64,000 bases of DNA from an uncultured Bacilli bacterium (GTDB lineage Bacteria; Bacillota_I; Bacilli_A; ML615J-28; CAG-698), in the NCBI GenBank assembly GCA_934096585.1, contig CAKOMG010000001.1, positions 186,001 through 250,000 of the forward strand. The letters run 5' to 3'. Positions within the stretch are counted from its first letter, which is position 1. The number at the start of each line of letters is the position of its first letter. Positions 26,577 to 35,168 of this stretch are shown one piece after another. The notes under the pieces were generated by a model. It saw nothing but the letters and a program-made list of their open reading frames with translations. It ran no database searches and had not been told where the DNA came from. A program made the position numbers and the translations under genes.

Positions 26577-28844
26577 TTAAAGAATCCCTTCATTAAAATG
26601 CCCATATGTCACATCATTGATTTTTAATGAAGTATTTTTTCCATTAATCTTATCAATATATGCTTTTAATACTTTTTCAATTTCTTCTTTTGTTTCAATT
26701 GTAAATGATATTAAAATTCCATTGATCCCATCTTTATTTATTTCATCTACATTATTAATGAGATTAACTATTTTGGAATTTAAAAGTTTTAAATTACAAT
26801 TGTTTGTTTTAATTAAAGGAAATTTAAATCCTAAACGATCTTTCAAGTAATATTGTTTTTCTAAACATTTTTTACAATTTAAATGTGTACATTGTTCATA
26901 TTTATTTATTAAACAATGTTTCATAATCATAAGTTCGTATCTTCCATATACCATTAAATAAGTATTTGGTATAACATTATATCTGTTCTTAAACGCATCT
27001 ATTGTTTCTTTCAATTCATCACTACTAAGTTCAAATGATAACCCAATTAATTTTATGCCATGATTATATAAAAATGCCATCGAATAACTATTAAATACAT
27101 TCATATATACACTAGTAAATAAATGATTACTTCCTAGTGAATTAAAACTTTGAATGCCACCATCTTGAATTTTTATACTTGTTCTTGGATTTAAATACCA
27201 TAATTTATTATCATCATTTTTTATATTTTCATTTTCTGTCCAAATAATTCCATTATAAATCTTTCTAACTTCTTCATATTGCTCTTTAGTTTCTACTTGA
27301 ACATATACTTTATCTGATATTTTTTCCAATGTTAAATCATTACTTTTAAATTCTTTTACTGGTTTATAAGGTACTGTAAGTCGAGTTTCAGTCAACTTTT
27401 CTAAAACATTTCTACGAAGTTCATTGATAATTGACACTGGCAAAAATGCATTTTTTGCATTAATTTCTAATGTTTTAAACTTATAGATTGAAGAATTAGT
27501 CTTAGCTATTTGTTCTAAAATTCTTCTTTCACTTTCTATACTCGTTGCTTTTTCAACTTCTTTACTTGACAATTCTTCAATTTGAATGTCTTTATATTTA
27601 ACTTTTAAGCATAATTTATTGTCTTTTATAGATATAAATCCATCTATTAAAAGTTTCTTTTCTTCATAGTTACTAAGCCTATTCATTAAGGAAATTGTTG
27701 TGGTTTTTAAAACATTTGCTCCTATTGTTAATTCCTTATGACATCTAATTTTAACTGTATCCCCTTTATGAGCTTTTTTAACGATTGTATTATTTACATA
27801 CATTTCTGATATTGTAACAGCATCTACTACTTTTCCAGCAATTCGAATGCTATCATGATTTTCAAGATCATCTGTCAGTTTAACATATATATAATTTCGA
27901 TCTACTTTAATCACTTTTCCAACACTTACTCCTATATGATTACTATATGCAGTATTAGTAAAATCTTTATTATTTTCATGAAACATATATCCTTTAGTAA
28001 ATTCGCGATTAAACATTTCCTTCATTTCTTTGATTTTAGTTTCATCATTAAATTGTGTTTTATTGTAATATGAATTTATCTTTTCTTTATATATTTCTGT
28101 TATTAAAGCTACATATTCTGGTCTTTTCATTCTTCCTTCTATTTTTAAGGAATCAATATTTATATCTAGCAGTTGATCTAAATAATCAAGTGTCATCAAA
28201 TCTTTTGTACTTAGTAAATAAGATTCCTTTTTATCATCATTTAAACTATAAAGTAATCGACATGGTTGTGCACATTTGCCTCTATTACCACTTCTTTTCC
28301 CTATAATGCTTGACATGTAACAATTACCTGAATATGACATACATAAAGCTCCATGTACAAAAACTTCCACTTCTATATCTACTTCTTTTTTTATTTTTCT
28401 AATGGTTTCAATCGGACATTCTCTTCCTAGTATAATTCTTTTAAAACCTAGTTTTTTTAAAAACATAGCCTCTTCAACTGTTTGCACATTCATTTGCGTT
28501 GATGCATGTACATTTAACAATGGGTATTTTTCTATTATAACGGATGCTAGTCCCATATCTTGAACAATCACACCATCAACATTATTTAAATATAACATTT
28601 CTATAAAAGCTAATGCTTTATCAAATTCTTTTTCCTTAATTAAAGTATTAACTGTTACATAAACTTTTACATCATATAGATGAGCATAGTTAATGGCATC
28701 TATTATTTGTTCATTATCAAAATTATTGGCTTGGCTTCTAGCACTAAATAAAGTACCCCCTAAATATACAGCATCAGCTCCATGATGTATAGCACTTTTT
28801 AATGATTCTATGTTACCTGCGGGAGATAGTAATTCTGTTTTCAT
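26577..28844 (-). CDS. U32 family peptidase / RlhA-type RNA hydroxylation protein
   Basis: The product is 755 residues. The N-terminal U32 barrel begins ELLSPAGNIESLKSAIHHGADAVYLGG. It holds the conserved cysteines in VFVHGALCMSYSGNCYMSS and GNRGKCAQPCR that bind an iron-sulfur cluster in RlhA/TrhP proteins. A DUF3656-like beta domain follows (about 310-480) and the C-terminal third has a further cysteine group (CTHLNCKKCLEKQ). Long members of this family act in 23S rRNA C2501 hydroxylation (RlhA); shorter ones act on tRNA. Length and the DUF3656 insert favour the RlhA type. It is a single-gene unit. Confidence 0.85.
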   Translation of the reverse strand: MKTELLSPAGNIESLKSAIHHGADAVYLGGTLFSARSQANNFDNEQIIDAINYAHLYDVKVYVTVNTLIKEKEFDKALAFIEMLYLNNVDGVIVQDMGLASVIIEKYPLLNVHASTQMNVQTVEEAMFLKKLGFKRIILGRECPIETIRKIKKEVDIEVEVFVHGALCMSYSGNCYMSSIIGKRSGNRGKCAQPCRLLYSLNDDKKESYLLSTKDLMTLDYLDQLLDINIDSLKIEGRMKRPEYVALITEIYKEKINSYYNKTQFNDETKIKEMKEMFNREFTKGYMFHENNKDFTNTAYSNHIGVSVGKVIKVDRNYIYVKLTDDLENHDSIRIAGKVVDAVTISEMYVNNTIVKKAHKGDTVKIRCHKELTIGANVLKTTTISLMNRLSNYEEKKLLIDGFISIKDNKLCLKVKYKDIQIEELSSKEVEKATSIESERRILEQIAKTNSSIYKFKTLEINAKNAFLPVSIINELRRNVLEKLTETRLTVPYKPVKEFKSNDLTLEKISDKVYVQVETKEQYEEVRKIYNGIIWTENENIKNDDNKLWYLNPRTSIKIQDGGIQSFNSLGSNHLFTSVYMNVFNSYSMAFLYNHGIKLIGLSFELSSDELKETIDAFKNRYNVIPNTYLMVYGRYELMIMKHCLINKYEQCTHLNCKKCLEKQYYLKDRLGFKFPLIKTNNCNLKLLNSKIVNLINNVDEINKDGINGILISFTIETKEEIEKVLKAYIDKINGKNTSLKINDVTYGHFNEGIL

Positions 28845-28876
28845 AATTTTATTCTCTTTTCTATTTTAATATATTA

Positions 28877-28905
28877 ATTATACTATAATTTTGCCATAAA
28901 GTCAC
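28877..28905 (-). promoter_or_regulatory. promoter of the U32 gene
   Basis: Minus-strand GTGACT (28905-28900) and TATAAT (28882-28877) with 17 bp between. Confidence 0.55.
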
Positions 28906-28916
28906 TATAAATAATT

Positions 28917-28945
28917 AAAAAGGCATAGCCTTATAGGCTACACCT
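28917..28945 (-). terminator. terminator after the 28953-29312 gene
   Basis: On the minus strand AGG-TG-TAGCC, TATA loop, AGGCTA-TG-CCT and then TTTTT: a strong stem with one internal two-base bulge. Confidence 0.75.
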
Positions 28946-28952
28946 GTAATTT

Positions 28953-29312
28953 CTAATCTGAGTTTTTATTAGGTTTAAAACCAATAATAAAGTTAATAAC
29001 GGTCATTATAATAGTTACAATAATTAAAATAGCTAAAGTAATTCGAGTAAACCACTCAAACCATTCAGGGTATCCAAATATTGTTCTAATAAATAAAACT
29101 ATTGCTCCCATTATTATAGAGACAAAAAGAATCAAATCAAAGATTTTTTTCATATTGTCTTTTAAGTTGTCTTTATTAAACTCAACTGTAAAATTAATTA
29201 GTATTTCAACAAAAGCAAGAACTAATCCTACTGCTAAGTAATATCCTAAACTTGATAATAAACCACCAATAATTAAAGCACAATATACTGCAATTCTAAT
29301 TGCTTTATTCAT
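28953..29312 (-). CDS. four-helix membrane protein of unknown function
   Basis: The product is 119 residues from ATG 29312, which has AAGGAGGG seven bases upstream; a longer frame from 29438 lies inside the preceding gene and is rejected. Four hydrophobic segments run through almost the whole chain. I do not recognise the family. It follows the secreted-protein gene by 19 nt and shares its transcript. Confidence 0.65.
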   Translation of the reverse strand: MNKAIRIAVYCALIIGGLLSSLGYYLAVGLVLAFVEILINFTVEFNKDNLKDNMKKIFDLILFVSIIMGAIVLFIRTIFGYPEWFEWFTRITLAILIIVTIIMTVINFIIGFKPNKNSD

Positions 29313-29331
29313 TATTTTCCCTCCTTTCTTT

Positions 29332-30510
29332 CTACCACCAATTAACATATAAATATCCTGTAATGGATCCTTGATTAACAATCTTAATTTCTTGTTTTTT
29401 AGTTTCTGAATTATATACTTTAGTTTTTTTCCCAACATTCATGAGAAAATCATAATGTAAACCAAATTGTCCTTCTCCAACCATTTCATGTCCTGAATTA
29501 TTCATTTCAAACATATATCCTGTACTTAAATGTGATGTTTCACATCCATTATTTGGATCATTATAAATTAGCGTCCATTGATATTTATTATAATCATTTG
29601 AATCATGTTGTGTTGTTAATCTTGGTTCATCAGTTGTATAAGTTTTTAAATATGAATACTCTATATTTTTTCCTTTACTATCATCATGTTCTAAAGAAAA
29701 ATTATCTAGACTAAAACCATTTTTAAAAGAACATCCATAACTAACTCCATAATTATATGAAGAACTAATCGAAATTTTACCTGGCACATTTACTGGCCAT
29801 GCATCTTTAAAGCATGGTATTCCTCCATAATATTTTGTTGATTGGTCAATTTCATCAACTGCTTGAGTTGCATTTAAATGCATATATCCATACATTGTAT
29901 GAATGTTGTATCCATAAGATGAATCACCATTTAAATAAGCAACAATTCCTGGCACGAAATCCGAATTTGTTTCAACTATATATAATGACGATATGTCACT
30001 AGCTCTATATTTTTTAACAGTATATGAATGATCCATATAGCCATATGGTTTTTTTACTATTCTCTCATGACCACTAGTAACATATTGAAATAATTCACTT
30101 GTTTCATTTTCATTTAATTCATTTGCGTAATTGATTCTTTCTTCGTAAAAATCAATTATTTCTGTTTCAATAGCTTCTTTATCTTTCGAATAAGTTGTTA
30201 AACTATCATTATGAAAAACATTGTTTTTATAATAATACATTTTTGCAACTTCAACTGCTTCACTTGTATCATTTAAAATAGAATTAACTTCTTTATATTT
30301 TAACAGCATTTTAGAATTTAAATTGAATGCTATTTGTTTGATATTATCAACATCGCTATTATACTTTTCAATTTTAACATTTTCATAAGTTAAATTAATC
30401 TTTTCTATTTTGGTTGAAAATGAAATTTTTTGAGCTGCATTTACTTCTACTTTTAATACAACCAAAAAAGCTAAAAACAATAACATAACAAAAGATAAAA
30501 TTTTTTTCAT
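29332..30510 (-). CDS. secreted protein of unknown function
   Basis: The product is 392 residues with a signal peptide (about 1-25, ending VNAAQ). An N-terminal helical part (to about residue 130) is followed by a region rich in Tyr, Gly, Asn and Trp with alternating beta patterns. It finishes with a Trp-rich strand (GSITGYLYVNWW). The C-terminal half looks like a beta-sandwich or pore-forming-toxin-like fold in texture, but I see no diagnostic motif and make no functional claim. It is paired with the small membrane protein downstream. Confidence 0.65.
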   Translation of the reverse strand: MKKILSFVMLLFLAFLVVLKVEVNAAQKISFSTKIEKINLTYENVKIEKYNSDVDNIKQIAFNLNSKMLLKYKEVNSILNDTSEAVEVAKMYYYKNNVFHNDSLTTYSKDKEAIETEIIDFYEERINYANELNENETSELFQYVTSGHERIVKKPYGYMDHSYTVKKYRASDISSLYIVETNSDFVPGIVAYLNGDSSYGYNIHTMYGYMHLNATQAVDEIDQSTKYYGGIPCFKDAWPVNVPGKISISSSYNYGVSYGCSFKNGFSLDNFSLEHDDSKGKNIEYSYLKTYTTDEPRLTTQHDSNDYNKYQWTLIYNDPNNGCETSHLSTGYMFEMNNSGHEMVGEGQFGLHYDFLMNVGKKTKVYNSETKKQEIKIVNQGSITGYLYVNWW

Positions 30511-30603
30511 CTTCTTTATTTTAAATCACACCACACACTTATATTATATCATTTAAATAATAAAATAGTCAAATATTAATTTTTAATTTTTTTCATTTAA
30601 AAA

Positions 30604-30629
30604 ACACACTAACTTACAAATTAGTGTGT
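30604..30629. terminator. terminator of the seven-gene ABC-F to TM2 operon
   Basis: A perfect 9-bp stem ACACACTAA / TTAGTGTGT with an 8-nt loop, followed by GTTTTTT on the minus strand. Confidence 0.85.
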
Positions 30630-30637
30630 CTTTCTAT

Positions 30638-30994
30638 TTACCACTTTCTTAATACTTTACCATCACCATCAGTAAAGTTTCCGCAAAGTATAATAATAAA
30701 ATCAATTAACGCAATAATAGATGGAATAAATGTCCAAAAGAATACAGCCATTAGAATTGCTGATTGTGTTTTACCAACATAAAATCTATGACCACCAAAT
30801 CCTCCTAAAAACCAAGCAAGTACAGCTGCAATAGCTCTTGACTTTGGTGAACTATCACTGCCATCCGTTGAAACTACTCCTTTTAAATCATCAGATAATC
30901 CTTCGTCATTATCCTTAAACTGTTTATATCCACACTTTGGACAAAACTTAGCATCATCAACTAATTCTGTTCCACATTTTACACAATATTTCAT
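30638..30994 (-). CDS. zinc-ribbon and TM2 domain membrane protein
   Basis: The product is 118 residues. The N-terminus is a double CxxC zinc ribbon (YCVKCGTEL and FCPKCGYKQ). After a short linker comes a TM2 domain with two helices separated by the typical GGFGGHRFYVGK turn. Such proteins are common in Firmicutes with no fixed function. It is the last gene of the operon, 13 nt after degV, and ends at a strong terminator. Confidence 0.9.
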   Translation of the reverse strand: MKYCVKCGTELVDDAKFCPKCGYKQFKDNDEGLSDDLKGVVSTDGSDSSPKSRAIAAVLAWFLGGFGGHRFYVGKTQSAILMAVFFWTFIPSIIALIDFIIILCGNFTDGDGKVLRKW

Positions 30995-31007
30995 ATAACC
31001 CTCCTAT

Positions 31008-31853
31008 TTACTCATTTACAATATATAAAATACCTATACATCTTGGGCCACAATGTGTTGAAATTACACATCCTGCCTCTGTCACCATAATATTTTTAAC
31101 TTTACAATCTGGCTTAATTTTGCTCATTAAATAATCAGCATCATCAGAAGCCATACAATGTGTAAAAGTCATCATATCAGTATCAATATTATCTTTATCT
31201 TGATTATAATAATCAATTAATGCATTTAATCCTCTTGTGTAACCTATTGGCTTTTTACCAATAACCATTTTGTTATCAACTACTCTAATTATAGGTTTAA
31301 TTTGTAAAGCTGTTCCTAATAATCGAATTGTTCCGCTACATCTTCCTCCCATATGTAAATACTTTAATGTATTAATAACAAATTGTACACGAACACGAGG
31401 AACAATATTTTTAATTTTTTCTGCTATTTCTTTAGCACTATATCCTTCATTTCTAAATATACATGCTTTGTTTAATAATAATCCTACCCCAGCACTTAAG
31501 TTACATGAATCAATAACATAAACATTATCAAATTCCTTTGCTGCAACCATCGCAGAACTAGATGCACTTGAAAATCCAGTTCCTAATCCAATATAAACAA
31601 TATCGTAGTCATTTACGTATTCATTAAATTTATCCATAAATATTGAAGGTGCAATTGCGGCTGTTTTTGGAAGTTCTTTTAATCTATCGACTTTTTCAAA
31701 TAATTCAATTGTTGTAATGTCTCTTCTATCTAAATAAGTATGTCCATCAATAATAATATTAAAAGGTACTATTTCAATATTGTTTTGGTCAATAAACTCT
31801 TGAGGCATATCACAGCTACTATCAGTCATTATCATAACTTTTTTGTTTGTCAT
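31008..31853 (-). CDS. DegV family fatty-acid-binding protein
   Basis: The product is 281 residues from ATG 31853 (GGTGGAG upstream). It starts with the family signature KVMIMTDSSCDMP and contains TAAIAPSIFMDKF and GLGTGFSSASSSAMVAA, which hold the fatty-acid carboxylate in DegV/FakB proteins. FakB proteins present exogenous fatty acids to the kinase FakA; no fakA is in the window, so the partner is not shown. It is fourth-to-last in spacing order within a tight operon (4 nt after the isomerase-like gene). Confidence 0.9.
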   Translation of the reverse strand: MTNKKVMIMTDSSCDMPQEFIDQNNIEIVPFNIIIDGHTYLDRRDITTIELFEKVDRLKELPKTAAIAPSIFMDKFNEYVNDYDIVYIGLGTGFSSASSSAMVAAKEFDNVYVIDSCNLSAGVGLLLNKACIFRNEGYSAKEIAEKIKNIVPRVRVQFVINTLKYLHMGGRCSGTIRLLGTALQIKPIIRVVDNKMVIGKKPIGYTRGLNALIDYYNQDKDNIDTDMMTFTHCMASDDADYLMSKIKPDCKVKNIMVTEAGCVISTHCGPRCIGILYIVNE

Positions 31854-31857
31854 ATTT

Positions 31858-32640
31858 TTACTCCACCACATTATCTAAATCTTTTGCATACTTTCTTAAA
31901 TCATTACTACTAGTATATATTATTTCTAAACAATAAAGTTCGTGATAGAAAGGCAATAATTTAAAAATATTTTTATAATCAATGTTTCCAGTTCCAATTG
32001 GTTTATGTTGATCACGAGTTGAATCATTGTCACTAATATGTAAATGCATTAAATAATTTTTTAATTTATCAATATATTCAGTGATTTCATATTCACTAAC
32101 ATTAGCATGACCAAAATCAAAAATAAATTTTACATTGTTTCTTTGTGATTGTTCAATAATGTATTTTATTTCATCAGGACTATATCCAAGTTCATTATCA
32201 CCAGGCATATTTTCAATCATTAAAAATGCGGGAAAACAATAATCTGCAAGAATTTTTACATTCTCAATACTATTATTAATCAATTCTTTTCTTGAGACAT
32301 TTTGATTTCCATCAAAACCTCCTAGGTGCAAAGTTAATTTTTTTACACCAAATAATTTACTAAAATCAATTGCTTTTTTAAATCTATCAAGCACCACATC
32401 ATAAGTACTAGGATTCAATAAATTACTCATATAGCCATGAGGCAAGTGTAAAACCACTTCTAAATTATATTTCATTAAAGAAAACACATTTTGTTTATAA
32501 GTTTCTAATTCTAAAATAGTCTTATCATATGGATAAAATATTTCTATTCCCTGAAACATTCCTTCTTTTATTAATTCTTCATAACTTTTAAATTCTTCTG
32601 TTGTACGATTTTGATTAATGGTAAAACATTTTTTAATCAT
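31858..32640 (-). CDS. xylose-isomerase-like TIM barrel (sugar phosphate isomerase/epimerase family)
   Basis: The product is 260 residues from ATG 32640, 1 nt after the upstream stop; an in-frame ATG at 32664 lies inside the 5'-nucleotidase gene. Metal-ligand motifs of the AP-endonuclease-2/xylose-isomerase superfamily are present: VVLHLPHG, KLTLHLGGF, FLMIENMPGDNE, FIFDFGHANVS and LMHLHISDND. The substrate cannot be deduced. The chain is within the usual 250-290 range. Confidence 0.85.
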   Translation of the reverse strand: MIKKCFTINQNRTTEEFKSYEELIKEGMFQGIEIFYPYDKTILELETYKQNVFSLMKYNLEVVLHLPHGYMSNLLNPSTYDVVLDRFKKAIDFSKLFGVKKLTLHLGGFDGNQNVSRKELINNSIENVKILADYCFPAFLMIENMPGDNELGYSPDEIKYIIEQSQRNNVKFIFDFGHANVSEYEITEYIDKLKNYLMHLHISDNDSTRDQHKPIGTGNIDYKNIFKLLPFYHELYCLEIIYTSSNDLRKYAKDLDNVVE

Positions 32641-32641
32641 A

Positions 32642-34378
32642 TTATGCCATCCATTTACTACCATCTTTACATGTATTTGTTATAGAATTAATTAAATAGT
32701 CTCTAAATAAATCGCCTGTAACTCTAATGTCATCTGAACTTAAAAATGGATATTCTTCTTTATCAAAAATATAATCGACAGCACCAACCAAGAATTTATC
32801 ATCATCATTAGCTTTAACGCCATCAACATATAAAACATTATTTTTAACATTGATATTGCTACTATGGATAATACCGCTTGAATCATATAATCTAATAATA
32901 TCTTTAACACTCATCATACATGTTTTAACTTCATTATCAAATGGCATTATTTCCCAAACTTTTCCAATTGTAATTTCTTGATTTACTTCTATTGGAAAGG
33001 CATTTGATCTAATACCGCCACTATTAATAAATCCAATTTGAACATGTCCTTCAGTTTTCAAAACATTTGCAGCCCATTTAGCACATGTAAATTGTTCAAT
33101 ATATGTGCCAGCCACTCCTATTACTTGTCCTGAAATTTTAACAACTTCATCATTGTATTTATTTATTATTGCATTTAACTCCTGATTAGGACTAGCAAGT
33201 GATAATGATACAGGAATATTTTCAGCACTACCTTCAATTAATGTTTTATTCTTTTTATTATACTTTAAAACTATTTTTCCAATGTTTTTGCCAACACTTC
33301 CTGATTGAACATAAGGTAATAAATAATTATCACTACCCATTGTTTCTCCAGCGTATGTTGTATGCGTATGTCCATTAAAAATAGCATCAACTTGATATTC
33401 ACCGCTCAAGTCAGCAATACTTTGATTTATTCCTAAAGTATTGTCATGAGCAGAAACAACAACAATATCACAATTTTGTTCTGTCCTTAAGTACTTTGTA
33501 TATTTTTTTATTACTGGGATTGTATCAACGAATTCATATGGAGCAACAATTGTTGGTGAAATTGAACTTTCTAGGGAACTACCAATTACACCAATAATTC
33601 CTATTTTTATTCCATTTCTTTCAACAATTGTATATGGATCTGTCCAATCAACATCGTCACCTGTTTCCTTAACTGTAATATTGGCACCTAAGATTGGGAA
33701 CGTTGGTTTAACTTCGCTTGTTTTATCATGATAGCCTTTAATAACATCAGTACCCCAATCAAACTCATGATTTCCGACTGTCATAGCATCAAATCCTATT
33801 TTATTCATACACTCAACAATTACTTTACCTTGTGTCATATTTGATAAAGCACTACCTTGAAACATATCACCTGAAGACAAAATAATTGTTGAATCTGGTT
33901 TTTCTTCTTTTTGTTTCATTAAATACGAACCAATTACACTAAGTCCCCCATAATCATTAATTACTGATCCATGAAAATCGTTTAACGCGTAGAATGTTAA
34001 TTCAACAGTTTCTTCCTCTACCTTTTCAATTTTTTTCACCTTAACTATATATTCCTTTTCAATACTTCCTAAATTATTAACTTCTAACTTTAAAGTTAAT
34101 TTAATTTCTTTATCAACATTGCTTCTAGTTACATAAGCATGATAATAAAATAATCCTTCTTGCTCAAAATAATTGCCAACTTTAATGGAACTAGAATCAG
34201 AACTTGTCCAATACATATCATGATTACCTTTAGTATTAATAGTTCCTGGTAAATTAAAGTCTTCAGTCACTTCACTTGGAAGGCTAACTTTATCTAAATA
34301 ATTATCAAAAGAATCGCCAGCACATCCAACTATAAATACACTTAAAATAAATATTAAAATAGTTATAATTTTCTTCAT
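32642..34378 (-). CDS. 5'-nucleotidase / metallophosphatase lipoprotein
   Basis: The product is 578 residues with lipobox IVGC (Cys19), so it acts on the outer face of the membrane. An immunoglobulin-like segment (about 30-125) precedes the calcineurin-type metallophosphatase domain, with the two-metal motifs LNDFHGS, GDMFQGS, GNHEFDWG and NGHTHT. The C-terminal 5'-nucleotidase substrate domain follows (about 400-570, FINSGGIRSN). It probably removes phosphate from extracellular nucleotides so that nucleosides can be taken up. Within the operon it lies 9 nt after the DUF3592 gene. Confidence 0.92.
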   Translation of the reverse strand: MKKIITILIFILSVFIVGCAGDSFDNYLDKVSLPSEVTEDFNLPGTINTKGNHDMYWTSSDSSSIKVGNYFEQEGLFYYHAYVTRSNVDKEIKLTLKLEVNNLGSIEKEYIVKVKKIEKVEEETVELTFYALNDFHGSVINDYGGLSVIGSYLMKQKEEKPDSTIILSSGDMFQGSALSNMTQGKVIVECMNKIGFDAMTVGNHEFDWGTDVIKGYHDKTSEVKPTFPILGANITVKETGDDVDWTDPYTIVERNGIKIGIIGVIGSSLESSISPTIVAPYEFVDTIPVIKKYTKYLRTEQNCDIVVVSAHDNTLGINQSIADLSGEYQVDAIFNGHTHTTYAGETMGSDNYLLPYVQSGSVGKNIGKIVLKYNKKNKTLIEGSAENIPVSLSLASPNQELNAIINKYNDEVVKISGQVIGVAGTYIEQFTCAKWAANVLKTEGHVQIGFINSGGIRSNAFPIEVNQEITIGKVWEIMPFDNEVKTCMMSVKDIIRLYDSSGIIHSSNINVKNNVLYVDGVKANDDDKFLVGAVDYIFDKEEYPFLSSDDIRVTGDLFRDYLINSITNTCKDGSKWMA

Positions 34379-34387
34379 AAATCCTCT

Positions 34388-35161
34388 TTACTTATCTAAA
34401 AATTCTTCAACATTCACATAATAATTATTTTTATTATTTTTATCTATATAAACATAAACATATTTATCTATATAATTATCTATAGTATTTTTTAAAAAGA
34501 TAGAATCGCTTGTAAACACCAACTCTTCTTTTGTATCTTCATCAATGTATATACAAGTCAAAATATAAGGGTGACGATTAAATTTTTCAATTTTTTCATT
34601 TGCATCACAATACAAAACTTTAGCTTTTACTTTATATCCTTCATTTAGTAATAAACGATTAGCTCTTTCGTTATGACTTAGCATAATAATTGAAATTAAA
34701 GCTATTAAACTAAGTGTCCCCCCAATGATTAGTGATGCATAAATTGAAAACTTATTCTTTCCACCATACATAAAATCATTAGGATTACTATCCTTAATAT
34801 AAATTGTAACAAGTTGGCCAATATGTAAATCATTAGAAAAATAACCTAATTCTTTTTCATAGCTTTGATTATTGTAATCAAACATAATAATTATAGCAAC
34901 ATTGGTATTTTCTTTTATAATTCCTTTAGCCTTATACTCTTGTAGTAGTGCTTTGTAGTGTTCTAATTCTTTTTCAAATAAATCATCATTACTGTTAGGA
35001 TAAGTTAAAACATTGACAATTCTTGCTTCAACTTTATCACCTTTTTTATAATAACTTTCATAACTGATTAAATTATACAAACCCACACTCAAGAAAATAA
35101 TGCCTAAAACTAACATAATGATAAATATTTTTTTATTTTTTTTGCTATTAGATTCATTCAT
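34388..35161 (-). CDS. DUF3592-type membrane protein
   Basis: The product is 257 residues from ATG 35161 (AGGTGG upstream); the longer frame from 35215 overlaps typA. Two helices (about 12-32 and 140-165) flank an extracytoplasmic region with the DUF3592 pattern of a strand-rich domain ending in GQLVTIYIKDSNPNDF. A second similar strand block follows the second helix and ends YVYVYIDKNN. Function unknown. It sits 7 nt after typA. Confidence 0.65.
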   Translation of the reverse strand: MNESNSKKNKKIFIIMLVLGIIFLSVGLYNLISYESYYKKGDKVEARIVNVLTYPNSNDDLFEKELEHYKALLQEYKAKGIIKENTNVAIIIMFDYNNQSYEKELGYFSNDLHIGQLVTIYIKDSNPNDFMYGGKNKFSIYASLIIGGTLSLIALISIIMLSHNERANRLLLNEGYKVKAKVLYCDANEKIEKFNRHPYILTCIYIDEDTKEELVFTSDSIFLKNTIDNYIDKYVYVYIDKNNKNNYYVNVEEFLDK

Positions 35162-35168
35162 AAGCCAC

